64,000 nucleotides of DNA from Roseateles depolymerans (GCF_003387155.1 NZ_QUMT01000003.1:186001-250000), one strand, 5' to 3'. Positions 33,512 through 48,097 are shown, counted from the stretch's first letter. The notes: a model not told the origin generated them from the sequence alone. Numbers and translations: made by a program.

Positions 33512-34015
33512 ATGGCTGGGACTCTACAAAGCAAGATTGGGCGACTGACCAAAGCAGGTCAGCGCGGTTTCACCCTCATCGAGTTGATGATTGTGGTGGC
33601 GATCATTGGGGTGCTGGTGGCAATTGCATTGCCGGCCTACCGCGACTACGTCATCCGCGGTTCCGTGACCGATGCGGTCACCGGGCTGACCAATGTCCGC
33701 GCCGACATGGAGCGCTACTACCAGGACTACCGCACTTACCAGGCGGTGGGCACGACCGCCAGCCCGCCCTGCCTCACCAGCCAGACCGTTGGCAAGTTCA
33801 CCATCAGTTGCCAGTCGTCCAACCTCACGGCCACCACCTACATCATCAGCGCGGTGGGCAGCGGCAACGTGAACGGATTCACCTACCAGGTGAACCAGTC
33901 GGACACGAAGGCCACCACCATCGCCTCCCCGGCGCCCGCTGCGTGGCAGGTCTCCTGCCCGTTGACCAGCAACGGCACGAAGTGGATCACCAAGAAGGGT
34001 GACTCATGCACCTGA
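33512..34015 (+). CDS. pilE: Type IV pilin PilE (minor pilin)
   Basis: A type IV prepilin of 167 residues. The leader [19 protein letters not shown] (19 residues) precedes [27 protein letters not shown], the conserved N-methylated Phe, Glu5 and spine helix. PilD would cut after G19. The C-terminal half has cysteines near PPC, SC, SC and DSC that can form a disulfide-bounded loop. It is first in pilE-fimT-pilV-pilW-pilX-pilY1, so a priming minor pilin is more likely than the main subunit. The pilE stop overlaps fimT by 10 bases. Confidence 0.88.
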   Translation: MAGTLQSKIGRLTKAGQRGFTLIELMIVVAIIGVLVAIALPAYRDYVIRGSVTDAVTGLTNVRADMERYYQDYRTYQAVGTTASPPCLTSQTVGKFTISCQSSNLTATTYIISAVGSGNVNGFTYQVNQSDTKATTIASPAPAAWQVSCPLTSNGTKWITKKGDSCT

Positions 34016-34641
34016 ACATCCACCGTCAGCCAGGTCAGCAGGGCCTGACGCTGCTGGAGCTGATGGTGGTCATTGCCATCATCGCCATCGTCAGCGCGTA
34101 TGCGATGCCCGGGCTCAAGAGCTGGTCCAACAACGCCCAGATCCGCACCACGGCCACCAACCTCCAGATCGCGCTCAAGGAAGCGCAGGGTGAGGCCAAC
34201 CGCAGCTTCCGCCAGGTGGTGTTCTTCCGCACTGCCGCCACCACCTGCACCGGCAACGAACAGGTGTCCACCAGCGGCACGCGTTGGGTGATGAAGATGC
34301 TGCCGCTGGTCTCCACGGAAAGCGCATCGGCCATCAAGTGCGGCAGCCTGACCGAAGCCGCCCCGCTGGTGTCGATCGCCGGCCCCACGGCCGTGTGCTT
34401 CAGCGCCGCAGGTCGGCCCACCGCGCTGAGCGCCACGGTCACCGGTGTGGGCGCCGCCTGCACCACCGGCACCGACAGCCAGATCATCTTCGGTGTGAGC
34501 CCCACCACCACGACCAGCAACACAAAGAAGCTGCAGGTCTGGTTGAACCTGGGGGGCGCAGTGCGCACCTGTGATCCCACCCGTCTGTCCACCGCTGCAC
34601 CGGATGGATGCCCGCTGGCCAACCAGGCGACCACGTCATGA
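34006..34641 (+). CDS. fimT: GspH/FimT-family pseudopilin
   Basis: The 211-residue minor prepilin has a short leader ending QQG, then [27 protein letters not shown], with Leu instead of Phe at position +1 and Glu at +5. The C-terminal GspH-type beta domain contains four to six cysteines (for instance [25 protein letters not shown]). FimT relatives prime pilus assembly and in some species bind DNA for uptake. It overlaps pilE by 10 bases and pilV by 4 bases. Confidence 0.87.
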   Translation: MHLNIHRQPGQQGLTLLELMVVIAIIAIVSAYAMPGLKSWSNNAQIRTTATNLQIALKEAQGEANRSFRQVVFFRTAATTCTGNEQVSTSGTRWVMKMLPLVSTESASAIKCGSLTEAAPLVSIAGPTAVCFSAAGRPTALSATVTGVGAACTTGTDSQIIFGVSPTTTTSNTKKLQVWLNLGGAVRTCDPTRLSTAAPDGCPLANQATTS

Positions 34642-35045
34642 CACGTTCCTCTCGTCCTCCTCGCGCCCGTCGCCGCGCTCGCGGCATGACGCTGATCGAA
34701 ATCCTCTGCGCGGTCCTGGTGATGACTCTGGGCCTGCTGGGCCTGGTGTCCGTCATGGCCAAGGCCTCCCAGGTCACCATTGCCACGGACGATGCCCAGC
34801 GGGCGGCTTCGCTGGCCAATGAAATGGCCACCCAGATGTGGCTGACCGGCACGGTTGTCGTGCCCACCGACGTGCAGACCGCCTGGAAGGCCCGCGTGGC
34901 CAATGCCACCGATGCCGGCCTGGCCGGCGGCGTGGGCACGATCACCCAGCCTGACTCCACCAACTTTGCGCGGATCACCATCACCTGGACACCGCCCGGC
35001 GGCAGACAGCGCCAGTACTTCACGGACGTCCGGCTGAACAACTAA
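34638..35045 (+). CDS. pilV: Type IV pilus minor pilin PilV
   Basis: The 135-residue prepilin has a basic leader (RPPRARRRARG) followed by MTLIEILCAVLVMTLGLLGLVSVM. The first mature residue is Met and Glu5 is present. It is part of the priming subcomplex with PilW and PilX. The start at the ATGA overlap with fimT is preferred to an ATG ten codons upstream. Confidence 0.87.
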   Translation: MTRSSRPPRARRRARGMTLIEILCAVLVMTLGLLGLVSVMAKASQVTIATDDAQRAASLANEMATQMWLTGTVVVPTDVQTAWKARVANATDAGLAGGVGTITQPDSTNFARITITWTPPGGRQRQYFTDVRLNN

Positions 35046-35047
35046 TC

Positions 35048-36271
35048 ATGATGCTGCACCGCCTTCCTCAGCCCGCCCAGGGCGCCCGCCGGTCGCGGGG
35101 CTTCAGCCTGATCGAACTCATGGTCTCTTTGGTGATCGGCATGGGCCTGATCATCACCATGGGTGTGCTCAGCCAGAAGTTCGAGACCTCCAAGCGCGAG
35201 CAATCGACCTCGTCCGATCTCTCAGGCACCTCGGCCTTCCTGAGCTACGACCTGGACCGCCAGATCCGCAGCGCTGGTTCGGGTTTCACCAACGGCTATG
35301 AAGATACCTTCGCCTGCGCGCTGAACGTCTCCAAGAGCAACGCACAGATCCTGCCCGCGCCGGTTGCGCTGCCGGACCCGTTTGGCTCGGTGCCCCAGGC
35401 CATCACGCTGGTGCCGCTGGCCGTGTATCCGGCCACCGGCAGCACGGACTCGGACACCATCCAGATCATGACCGCCACCGGCGGCGTGGGGGAAGTGTCC
35501 ACCCAGCTGAAATACAAGTCGGTCAACACCAACCAATTGCAGTTGGTCTCGAATGTCGGCATCGAAGCGAATGACCTGCTGCTGATCACCGAGAAGGGTC
35601 GCCCCTGCATGATCGAGCAGGTCAAGGGCCTGAATGCCACCACGCCCGACATCATTGACCTGGACGGCGCCTACTACGCTTCGGTCATCAATGGACAGGC
35701 GTTGAACGACCGCGGCACCAGCGCCAGTGTCAATGCGAAGGCCTTCAATATCGGCAACGCGTCCAACGGCAACCCGCCGATGTTCCATCTGCTGGGCGTC
35801 AATGGCAGCAATCAGCTGGTGCGATATGACCTGATGCGATTCAACAATGGCGGCTCAGGCGGCAACCAGCCGATCCCGATCACCGACGGCGTCATGATGA
35901 TGCGCACCCTCTACGGGGTGGACACCAGCGGCGACGGCAAGGTCGATTCCTGGGTGCGCCCTGGCACGGGTAGCTTCACGGCCGCCAACGTCACCACCAA
36001 CTCGGCGATTGCACGTCAGATCGTCGCCATCAAGATCGCCATGGTGCTGCGTTCCGACACCATCGAGGATCAGTCGAGCAACGCCAAAACCACCGCCACT
36101 CGGTCCACCTTCTTCGTCGCCCCGGAGAAGCTCACCTTGTTCACCAGCCAGGCCACCACGCTGCGGACCGACTACGAGGTAACCGACCGTCAGCGTCGTC
36201 ACCTGGTGGTGGAGTTCACCGTGCCGCTGCGCAACCAGCTGGCCAGCCTCAGAACCACTACTCCGGATTGA
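35048..36271 (+). CDS. pilW: Type IV pilus assembly protein PilW
   Basis: A large minor prepilin of 407 residues. The leader ends RRSRG, followed by FSLIELMVSLVIGMGLIITMGVLSQKFETSKREQ. The long C-terminal beta domain is Thr/Asn/Gly-rich with few cysteines (FAC, RPC). PilW joins PilV/X/FimT/PilE at the pilus tip beneath PilY1. It begins 2 bases after pilV; two adjacent in-frame ATG codons (35048, 35051) are possible starts. Confidence 0.88.
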   Translation: MMLHRLPQPAQGARRSRGFSLIELMVSLVIGMGLIITMGVLSQKFETSKREQSTSSDLSGTSAFLSYDLDRQIRSAGSGFTNGYEDTFACALNVSKSNAQILPAPVALPDPFGSVPQAITLVPLAVYPATGSTDSDTIQIMTATGGVGEVSTQLKYKSVNTNQLQLVSNVGIEANDLLLITEKGRPCMIEQVKGLNATTPDIIDLDGAYYASVINGQALNDRGTSASVNAKAFNIGNASNGNPPMFHLLGVNGSNQLVRYDLMRFNNGGSGGNQPIPITDGVMMMRTLYGVDTSGDGKVDSWVRPGTGSFTAANVTTNSAIARQIVAIKIAMVLRSDTIEDQSSNAKTTATRSTFFVAPEKLTLFTSQATTLRTDYEVTDRQRRHLVVEFTVPLRNQLASLRTTTPD

Positions 36272-36279
36272 TCGAGGTC

Positions 36280-36921
36280 ATGATTTCGATGCGAGTTCCC
36301 CTTCCACATGCGCGGCCCGGGCGCACTCCGACTGCGGCCCGGCAACGCGGCATCATCATGGTCATCGCGCTCATCACGCTGGCCCTCATGATGATCGGCG
36401 CCGTCGCAGCCCTGCGCTCGATGAACGCCACCCTGTCCGGCGCCGGCAACATCGGCATGAAGCGCGACATGAGCAACCAGGTCGAGGTCGCCCTGCGCAA
36501 GGCCATGGCCAGCTTGACCGGGGCCACGTCGGCCACCCTGTCGAACAGCAGTACCGCGATGAACTACAGCGCCACGATCCTGCCGACCACACCGGAAGGC
36601 ATTCCCACCGTGCTGCTGGGGACGTCCCCGACCACGGTGGGTGGGCTCGGCGTTGCCACCAACGTGGTCGATCTCACCACAGCTCCTGCGGCCGGTACCG
36701 GCTCACCGCCACAGGTCACCATGTATTACGTCATCGACCGCCTGTGCAAGAACGCTGGCGTCGTTGATACGACCAACTGCCTCACCCCAACGACGGTGTC
36801 CACCGGCACCGACAGCAAGGGGGGCGTGCCGCCCCCCACCAAGCCCGTTTATCGCGTCTCCGTCCGTGTGGACGGCCCGCGCGGCTCCCAATCGTTCTAT
36901 CAGGCGACCTTGACGAACTAA
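36280..36921 (+). CDS. pilX: Type IV pilus assembly protein PilX
   Basis: This minor pilin-like protein has an N-terminal PilX segment (RQRGIIMVIALITLALMMIGAVAALRSM). As in other PilX proteins, the Glu5 of canonical pilins is absent. The C-terminal domain is Thr/Ala-rich and ends in VYRVSVRVDGPRGSQSFYQATL. The start is uncertain: TTG 36268 overlaps the pilW stop, ATG 36280 is close behind a GAGG, and ATG 36289 has better spacing to it. I use 36280 (213 residues). Confidence 0.82.
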   Translation: MISMRVPLPHARPGRTPTAARQRGIIMVIALITLALMMIGAVAALRSMNATLSGAGNIGMKRDMSNQVEVALRKAMASLTGATSATLSNSSTAMNYSATILPTTPEGIPTVLLGTSPTTVGGLGVATNVVDLTTAPAAGTGSPPQVTMYYVIDRLCKNAGVVDTTNCLTPTTVSTGTDSKGGVPPPTKPVYRVSVRVDGPRGSQSFYQATLTN

Positions 36922-36929
36922 GGCCTCTC

Positions 36930-39900
36930 ATGAACCACATTCCTCCCCTTTCACGTCGGCTCGGCGGCGCGGCCTTGGCCACCGCCCTGACGGCGGCGCT
37001 GACGACGTCCATGCTGGCATCGAGCCTGGTCCAGGCCCAGACCAAGCTGGCGGACCAGCCCGTGCTGTCGGCCACCTCGGTGCCGGGCAACCTGGCCCTG
37101 GCCCTGTCGGTGGAATATCCGACGGCCGTCAGCAACACCCACCAGGACACGGCCTACAACCCGGCGACCAACTACATCGGCTACTTCGATCCGAACAAGT
37201 GCTACAACTACGTGTATTCGGATGTAGAGGCTGATCGCTACTTCCAGCCGGCGGGCAAGGCCACCAACCACTTGTGCAATAACAAGTGGAGCGGCAACTT
37301 CATGAACTGGGCATCGATGCAAACCATCGACCCGTTCCGCTGGGCCCTGACGGGCGGCGCCCGGGTCAAAGATACTGCGGACACCACCATCATCGAGAAA
37401 GCCTGGGCCAGCGGCCAGGGCGGCGCCAGCAACTTCCCGGACCGGCTGATCAACGCCAACATCACCGGCGCCACGCCCCTGGCCTTCACGCAGCTCAAGC
37501 TGCGGATCCAGGGGCTGGGCAACAAGATGCGCTTCACCCAGGACGGTGACAACAACAACCCCAAGACGCTGGCTGCGTTCAACAATCCAGCCACGCCCTC
37601 CACCGACACCGTGTACGAAGTGAGCGTGCGGGTGAAGGTCTGTGAGCCCTCGGAAGCTGCCGGCGGCCTTGAGGCCAACTGCATCAAGTACAGCGGCGGC
37701 TACAAGCCTGAAGGTCTGATCCAGAAGTACTCCGATCAGGTCCGTTTCAGTGCTTTCGGCTACCTCAACGACGCCACGGTGAACCGCGACGGCGGCGTGC
37801 TGCGCGCCCGCATGAAGTTTGTCGGCCCCACCCAGCCGGTTCCCGGCGCGCCGGCCACCAACAACAGTAACGCGGAGTGGGACGCCAAGACGGGCATCAT
37901 GGCGATCAATCCGGATCCGACGGATGCGTCAAGCACGGCCAATGCCTATGGCATCACCATCAGCAACAGCGGGGTGATGAACTACCTGAACAAGTTTGGC
38001 ACCGCCACCAGCAACTACAAGACCTATGACCCGGTCGGCGAGTTGTATTACGCGGCCCTGCGCTATTACCGCAATCTGGGCAATGTGCCGGAGTATTCGA
38101 ACGACAACGGTGCCAGCAAAGCCACCAAGGAAAAGTATGCCGACGGCTTCCCGGTGATCACCGACTGGAATGATCCCATCCTCTATAGCTGCCAGAAGAA
38201 CTTCATCCTGGGCATTGGGGACGTGAACACGCACGCGGACCGTAATCTCCCAGGCGCCACCGGCAACTCGGAGCCGGCCAAGCCGGGCGCGGTCACAGCG
38301 GACACGCTGGATACGGTGCTGTGGACGAACCGCGTAGGCACGCTGCAAGGCATCGCCGACCTGGGCACCAAGCAGAACTACAACGGTTGCTGCACCAACA
38401 ACGGCGCGTTGATGGCCGGCATGGCCTACTACGCCAACACGACGGACATCCGGTCGGACTTGAGCGGCCGGCAGACCATCAAGACCTACTGGCTGGACGT
38501 GCAGGAATACCAGAAGTACGTGGCCAACAACCAGTTCTATCTGGCGGCCAAGTACGGCGGCTTCACGGCCCCGACCGGCTACGATCCGACCAACATCGCT
38601 GCCAAGGACTTCCAGGACGCCTGGTGGCACACGGGTCCGGCGACGGACAAGGTTGGCAACCAGCTTCGCCCCGACACGTACTTCACGGCCGCAAAGGCTG
38701 ACACCATGGTGGACGGTCTGGTCACGGCCTTCGCGTCGATCGGCGGCTCCATCAAGGCGCCCACATCGTCCTTCCAGACCGTGGACGCCACCCTGAAGAT
38801 CGGTGAAGCCTCTTACGGCACCACCTACGATGCCTCCACCTGGGCCGGCAACGTGTGGGCTGCTGGCGTTCGCGACATCGAAGTGGGTGCGACCATCAAG
38901 TTCGACAAGGTCAGCTGGAACTTTGCTGACCAGCTGTACGCCCAGATGAGTGCCACCAGCGACGGTTGGGCCCAGCGACGGATCGTCACCATCAACCCCA
39001 CCACCCAAAGCGGGACGTCCTTCCTCTACAACAGCCTGACCGCCGCCCAGAAGACGGCCGTCACGCCCACCTGGAGCAAGGTGGCCACTGGCGACACCTA
39101 TGTGAAGTGGCTGCGCGGCGATCAGTCCAACGAGCAAAATGCGGTGGGCACCGGCAGCTTGCTGGCCTATCGCACGCGGACCGCCAACCGCCTGGTCGGC
39201 GACATCGGCGAAAGCGGCGTCACGGTCCTGGGGCCGCCTTCGCTGGAAGACGGCTCGCTCTCCGACGCCGGCAATCCGGGATATTCCAGCCACGCCAAGA
39301 CGTACGCCAACCGGCCCAATATCGTCCTGGCCGGCACCAACGCCGGCATGGTGCATGTGATCAACGGAACCTTGACCGGCACCACCGCGGGCAAGGAATT
39401 GTTTGCCTTCGTGCCCAACGCGGCCATCACCGGTCCCAGCAACACCCCCAGCGTGGACGGCATCGCCGCCGTCGGCAATCCGGACTATGCGCACCGCTAC
39501 CTGGTGAACGGCAAGATCACCGTGGGCGAAGTGGACTTCAACAAGACGTCTGGCACCAGCGCCTCGGGCAATGACTGGCGCAGCATCGCCGTGGGCGGTC
39601 TGGGCAAGGGTGGCCGCAGCGTGTGGGCCCTGGACCTGACGACGGCGGATTCCACCTCGTCGGAGGCCAACGCCGCCACCCGCGTGCTGTGGGAGTACAC
39701 CGATGCCAACATGGGCTTCGTCTACGGCAAGCCGATCATCACCAAGATCAAGGGCTACGGCTGGGTGGTCGTGGTGGGCTCCGGCCTGAACACACCGGAC
39801 GGCAAGGGTGCCTTCGTGATCCTCAATGCCCGCACAGGTCAACTGCTCAAGCGCGTGGCCCTGCCCACGACGGGCGTGACCGGTACGGTCGACGACGGCT

Positions 39901-40748
39901 CCACGTCCAACCCGACTGGCCTGACCTACATCAACGCCTGGCATCCGGACAGTTCGGACCTGACCGCCGAAACGATCTATGGCGGCGACCTGCGCGGCAA
40001 CCTGTGGCGCCTGGATGTGTCGGGCGGCAGCACCAACATCCCGGCCCCGGTGAAGATCGCCAAGCTGACGGACATCAACGGTAAGGAACTGTCCGTGACC
40101 AGTGCCCCCAAGATTCACGTGGACCCCAGTACGGGTTGGCGCTGGGTCTCGGTCGGTACTGGCCGCCTGCTCTCCACCGACGACATCAACAGCACCGACC
40201 TGAACCGGCTCTACATGATTCGCGATGGCGGCAACAACAGCTACACCGCCACGTCGCTGCCCACTGGCGTTTCCTATCCCATCCTGGAGAGCAATGTGGG
40301 CCGACATGACCTGGTTGACCTGAGCACCTCGGGCAGCCAACTGGGCAACACCAAGGCCGGCTTCTTCATTGACCTCAAGACGTCGCTCAACACCACGGGC
40401 TACCGGGTGATCTCGGATGCTGACGGGTACGCCAACTACGTGCTGTTTGCAGCCATTCAGCCAACGACCGTCAATGGCGGATGCTCGACGTCGGCAACGT
40501 CGTGGGCCTTCCTGATTGATCTGGCGAGCGGCGGTGTCTACAAGGAACAGGTGAACTTCCTGGCCACCACTGCGCGGATTGTGCAATTTGACGGCGAGGT
40601 GTATGCCACGGTGTCGGGCAACGAAGATCCCAAGGATCCGGAGAAGGATGTGACCGAGAACGGCGACAAGGCGCTCGGCAAGAAACTGACCGGGGGCGGC
40701 GGCACGGCTCGCCTGATCAACTGGCGCGAAATCCCGCTGCGCAACTGA
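36930..40748 (+). CDS. pilY1: Type IV pilus tip-associated protein PilY1
   Basis: PilY1 is the large exported tip protein that supports pilus biogenesis, adhesion and surface sensing. The 1272-residue product has a signal peptide (about 1-36, ending LVQAQ) and a variable N-terminal half. The PilC/PilY C-terminal domain begins near residue 780; it folds as a beta-propeller, and runs such as VLAGTNAGMVHVINGT, GGRSVWALDLT, VLWEYTDANMGFVYGKPII and YGGDLRGNLWRLDV are its blades. The stretch GIGDVNTHADRNLPG is also family-typical. I see no von Willebrand A MIDAS motif in the N-terminal part, unlike PilY1 of Pseudomonas. It is the last gene of the operon. Confidence 0.92.
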   Translation: MNHIPPLSRRLGGAALATALTAALTTSMLASSLVQAQTKLADQPVLSATSVPGNLALALSVEYPTAVSNTHQDTAYNPATNYIGYFDPNKCYNYVYSDVEADRYFQPAGKATNHLCNNKWSGNFMNWASMQTIDPFRWALTGGARVKDTADTTIIEKAWASGQGGASNFPDRLINANITGATPLAFTQLKLRIQGLGNKMRFTQDGDNNNPKTLAAFNNPATPSTDTVYEVSVRVKVCEPSEAAGGLEANCIKYSGGYKPEGLIQKYSDQVRFSAFGYLNDATVNRDGGVLRARMKFVGPTQPVPGAPATNNSNAEWDAKTGIMAINPDPTDASSTANAYGITISNSGVMNYLNKFGTATSNYKTYDPVGELYYAALRYYRNLGNVPEYSNDNGASKATKEKYADGFPVITDWNDPILYSCQKNFILGIGDVNTHADRNLPGATGNSEPAKPGAVTADTLDTVLWTNRVGTLQGIADLGTKQNYNGCCTNNGALMAGMAYYANTTDIRSDLSGRQTIKTYWLDVQEYQKYVANNQFYLAAKYGGFTAPTGYDPTNIAAKDFQDAWWHTGPATDKVGNQLRPDTYFTAAKADTMVDGLVTAFASIGGSIKAPTSSFQTVDATLKIGEASYGTTYDASTWAGNVWAAGVRDIEVGATIKFDKVSWNFADQLYAQMSATSDGWAQRRIVTINPTTQSGTSFLYNSLTAAQKTAVTPTWSKVATGDTYVKWLRGDQSNEQNAVGTGSLLAYRTRTANRLVGDIGESGVTVLGPPSLEDGSLSDAGNPGYSSHAKTYANRPNIVLAGTNAGMVHVINGTLTGTTAGKELFAFVPNAAITGPSNTPSVDGIAAVGNPDYAHRYLVNGKITVGEVDFNKTSGTSASGNDWRSIAVGGLGKGGRSVWALDLTTADSTSSEANAATRVLWEYTDANMGFVYGKPIITKIKGYGWVVVVGSGLNTPDGKGAFVILNARTGQLLKRVALPTTGVTGTVDDGSTSNPTGLTYINAWHPDSSDLTAETIYGGDLRGNLWRLDVSGGSTNIPAPVKIAKLTDINGKELSVTSAPKIHVDPSTGWRWVSVGTGRLLSTDDINSTDLNRLYMIRDGGNNSYTATSLPTGVSYPILESNVGRHDLVDLSTSGSQLGNTKAGFFIDLKTSLNTTGYRVISDADGYANYVLFAAIQPTTVNGGCSTSATSWAFLIDLASGGVYKEQVNFLATTARIVQFDGEVYATVSGNEDPKDPEKDVTENGDKALGKKLTGGGGTARLINWREIPLRN

Positions 40749-40783
40749 TGCGGCATGGCCCGGGGGAAACCTCGGGCACCACC

Positions 40784-40803
40784 GACCCCGGCGCTCCGGG
40801 GTC
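40784..40803. other. GC-rich perfect hairpin before the pilY1 terminator
   Basis: GACCCCGG and CCGGGGTC pair perfectly around CGCT. It lies between the pilY1 stop and the T-run terminator, giving the convergent region two stacked hairpins. Confidence 0.6.
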
Positions 40804-40811
40804 TGACCAGC

Positions 40812-40846
40812 AAAAAGGCCTTCGTCTCACGACGAAGGCCTTTTTT
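40812..40846. terminator. Bidirectional intrinsic terminator, pilY1 / gltD
   Basis: AAAAAGGCCTTCGTC and GACGAAGGCCTTTTTT pair over 15 bases around a TCAC loop, with a U-run on both strands. It separates the convergent pilY1 and gltD genes. Confidence 0.96.
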
Positions 40847-40927
40847 CTTTGGGCATGCCGCTGCCCCTTGCAGGGCGCCGGCATGCGACGGGTGCAGCGC
40901 GCCGCAGTCTGCTGCGGCCGTGCGCCT

Positions 40928-42403
40928 TCAGCGCGGCAGCTCGCTGTCCCCCATCAGGAACTCATCCACCGCCCGTGCCGCCTGGCGGCCTTCGCGGATG
41001 GCCCAGACCACCAGGGACTGGCCCCGACGCATGTCGCCGGCGGTGAACACCTTGGCGACGTTGGTCCGATAGCCGCCGTTGAAATCGGTCGTGGCCTTGG
41101 CATTGCCCCGCGCGTCCTTGGTCACGCCAAACGCCTCCACAATCGACGCAACCGGCGACACAAAGCCCATGGCCAGCAGCACCAAGTCGGCCTTGAGCAC
41201 CTGCTCCGAGCCTTCCACCTCGACCATCTTGCCGCCCACCCATTGCACCCGCACCGTCTTCACGCCGGTGACCTTGCCCTTCTCGCCGATGAACTCCTTG
41301 GTCGCGATCGCGAATTCGCGCTCGCAGCCTTCTTCATGGCTGGACGAGGTGCGCAGCTTGATCGGCCAATAGGGCCAGGTCAGCGGACGGTCTTCCACTT
41401 CAGGCGGCTGGGGCAGCAGCTCGAATTGCGTCACGCTCTTGGCGCCGTGGCGGTTGCTGGTGCCGACGCAGTCGCTGCCGGTGTCGCCGCCGCCGATCAC
41501 GATCACATGCTTGTCGTCGGCCCGCAGCTGGTTCTTCAGCTTGTCGCCGGCATTGAGCTTGTTCTGCTGCGGCAGGAACTCCATGGCGAAGTGCACGCCC
41601 GCCAACTCACGGCCCGGCACCGGCAGGTCGCGGGACTGCTCCGCACCACCGGCCAGCAGCACAGCGTCGAACTGCTGCATCAGCTCACCGGCGGAGACCA
41701 CGTCCTTGGCCCAGTTGGTGACCTTGGAGCCTTCCGGCAGATGAGCCACCATCACGCCGGTGCGGAACACCACGCCTTCGGCCTCCATCTGCGCGACGCG
41801 GCGGTCGATGTGGCTCTTCTCCATCTTGAAGTCGGGAATGCCGTAGCGCAGCAGGCCGCCCACGCGGTCGTTCTTCTCGAACACCGTCACGCTGTGGCCG
41901 GCGCGCGCCAGTTGCTGCGCCGCCGCCAGGCCCGCCGGGCCGGAGCCGACGATCGCCACCGTCTTGCCGGTCTTGACCTTGGGCGGGCGCGGCGTGACCC
42001 AGCCTTCCGCCCAGGCGCGGTCGATGATGGCGTGTTCAATCGACTTGATGCCGACCGCATCGTCATTCACATTCAGCGTGCAGGCCGCCTCGCAGGGCGC
42101 GGGGCAGATGCGGCCAGTGAATTCGGGGAAGTTGTTGGTCGAGTGGAGCACCGCAATGGCGCTCTTCCAGTCGGCCTCGCTGTTGCGGTAGACGAGGTCA
42201 TTGAAGTCCGGAATGATGTTGTTGACCGGGCAGCCGCTGTTGCAAAACGGCGTGCCGCAGTCCATGCATCGCGCCGCTTGCTGCTTGGCCTGCTCGGCCG
42301 TCAGCCCGATGACGAATTCCTTGTAGTTTTTCAGACGGACGGCGACGGGGGCATACCCCTCTTCCAGCCGCTCGTACTCCATGAAGCCGGTGACTTTTCC
42401 CAT
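40928..42403 (-). CDS. gltD: Glutamate synthase (NADPH) small subunit
   Basis: GltD passes electrons from NADPH via FAD and iron-sulfur centres to GltB. The 491-residue product has the N-terminal cysteine-rich Fe-S region ([17 protein letters not shown] and [13 protein letters not shown]), the FAD-binding [21 protein letters not shown], the NADPH-binding [17 protein letters not shown] and a C-terminal [17 protein letters not shown]. The start [17 protein letters not shown] at 42403 has AGGAGA upstream on its strand. It follows gltB by 40 bases. Confidence 0.96.
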   Translation of the reverse strand: MGKVTGFMEYERLEEGYAPVAVRLKNYKEFVIGLTAEQAKQQAARCMDCGTPFCNSGCPVNNIIPDFNDLVYRNSEADWKSAIAVLHSTNNFPEFTGRICPAPCEAACTLNVNDDAVGIKSIEHAIIDRAWAEGWVTPRPPKVKTGKTVAIVGSGPAGLAAAQQLARAGHSVTVFEKNDRVGGLLRYGIPDFKMEKSHIDRRVAQMEAEGVVFRTGVMVAHLPEGSKVTNWAKDVVSAGELMQQFDAVLLAGGAEQSRDLPVPGRELAGVHFAMEFLPQQNKLNAGDKLKNQLRADDKHVIVIGGGDTGSDCVGTSNRHGAKSVTQFELLPQPPEVEDRPLTWPYWPIKLRTSSSHEEGCEREFAIATKEFIGEKGKVTGVKTVRVQWVGGKMVEVEGSEQVLKADLVLLAMGFVSPVASIVEAFGVTKDARGNAKATTDFNGGYRTNVAKVFTAGDMRRGQSLVVWAIREGRQAARAVDEFLMGDSELPR

Positions 42404-42443
42404 GTCGGTCTTCTCCTGATCCTGTGTTGTCGTCAGCGGCCCA

Positions 42444-47252
<4,809 letters not shown>

Positions 47253-47287
47253 CGGTGGCCTCCAGGGGGTTCTTGGGAAACCCGCGC

Positions 47288-47316
47288 AGGTTAGCAACGC
47301 CGGGGGGCGCAGACAA
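47288..47316 (-). promoter_or_regulatory. Candidate gltB promoter
   Basis: On the minus strand TTGTCT (47316-47311) and TAACCT (47293-47288) are separated by 17 bases, placing a start about 28 bases before the gltB ATG. The match to the housekeeping consensus is moderate. Confidence 0.35.
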
Positions 47317-47372
47317 GCAGAACTAAATGGGGTCAGTGTCGATTTATGGTCTGGCGTAGTGAAGCTTGTCTT

Positions 47373-48074
47373 TTAATTGGGGACAGATTGAGATTTGCGG
47401 GGGCGGCCGCGGGGGCGGGGCGCGGTGGGGCGGGGGCTGAGTTCGGCGAGCGCGGCCAGGAAGGACGGGGAGCCGAGGGGCCAGCCCTTGAGCGCCGCAT
47501 CCACCAGGCGCTGGCGGTCAGCTTCGACTTCCCCCTCCTCCAACCAGCGGCGCCAGGTGAGCTCGCGCTCGAAGGGGGTGTTACCCAGAGCCCAGAAGTC
47601 CGGCGGGTCGCTGATGAGTGGGTCGCGGCGGCGGCCCAGGTGGTGCGCGGCCGAGGACCACGGGTAGTCCGCTGGGTCGGTGGCAAGGCCGGCGCGCAAG
47701 GGGTTGAGTTCAATGCTGCGCATCAGCGGCAGCAGGAATGCGGCAGCTTCGACAGGAGCAGCTCTGAAGCGGCCTTCCCAGAGGGTGCCCACTCGTTGGT
47801 GGCGCTGGTTGAATGCCGCCACGTAGCGACGGCCCAAGGCCTGCATCATTCGGGACAACCCCTCGTCGCTGGTAGGGGTCGCCAAGAGATGCAGGTGGTT
47901 CGGCATCAACACATACGCATGGATCGCCACCCGGTACGTGGCGGCGCAGTCCTGCAGCGCCGCCATCAACAACCGGCGGTCGTCGTCGTCATGCGCAATC
48001 GGCTGGAGGTTGTGGCCGCGGTGGATGACGTGGTGCAGGTGGTTCGCTAGCGCGAGGCGGGGGAGGCGGGCCAT
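47373..48074 (-). CDS. REP-associated tyrosine transposase (RAYT, Y1 family)
   Basis: This is a 233-residue single-strand HUH transposase of the TnpA-REP type. The metal-binding motif is HLH at 60-62 (VLMPNHLHLL), and the likely nucleophile is Y84 in GRRYVAAFNQRHQ, followed by the family hallmark GTLWEGRFRAAPV and IELNPLRAGL, YPWSSAAHHLG. The C-terminus is basic (PRPRGRPRKS). The start MARLPRLALANHLHHVIHRG at 48074 follows GGAAGAG; the longer frame runs through repeats. The stop lies inside one of two 14-bp inverted repeats that flank the gene. It interrupts the otherwise usual dgt-gltB neighbourhood. Confidence 0.88.
   Translation of the reverse strand: MARLPRLALANHLHHVIHRGHNLQPIAHDDDDRRLLMAALQDCAATYRVAIHAYVLMPNHLHLLATPTSDEGLSRMMQALGRRYVAAFNQRHQRVGTLWEGRFRAAPVEAAAFLLPLMRSIELNPLRAGLATDPADYPWSSAAHHLGRRRDPLISDPPDFWALGNTPFERELTWRRWLEEGEVEADRQRLVDAALKGWPLGSPSFLAALAELSPRPTAPRPRGRPRKSQSVPN
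47374..47387. repeat. Left 14-bp inverted repeat flanking the RAYT gene
   Basis: TAATTGGGGACAGA, exact inverse complement of 48098-48111. It covers the last codons of the transposase gene. A related sequence, AAATGGGGTCAGTGTCGATTT, lies about 50 bases further left (47325-47345), as if an older end were present. Confidence 0.8.
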
Positions 48075-48097
48075 GGGGCTCTTCCGGGGGCGTGGAG

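Noticed and set aside
37929-40586. 885-residue antisense frame over pilY1
   Set aside because: Codon-bias shadow with no motif; pilY1 has clear signal peptide and propeller repeats.
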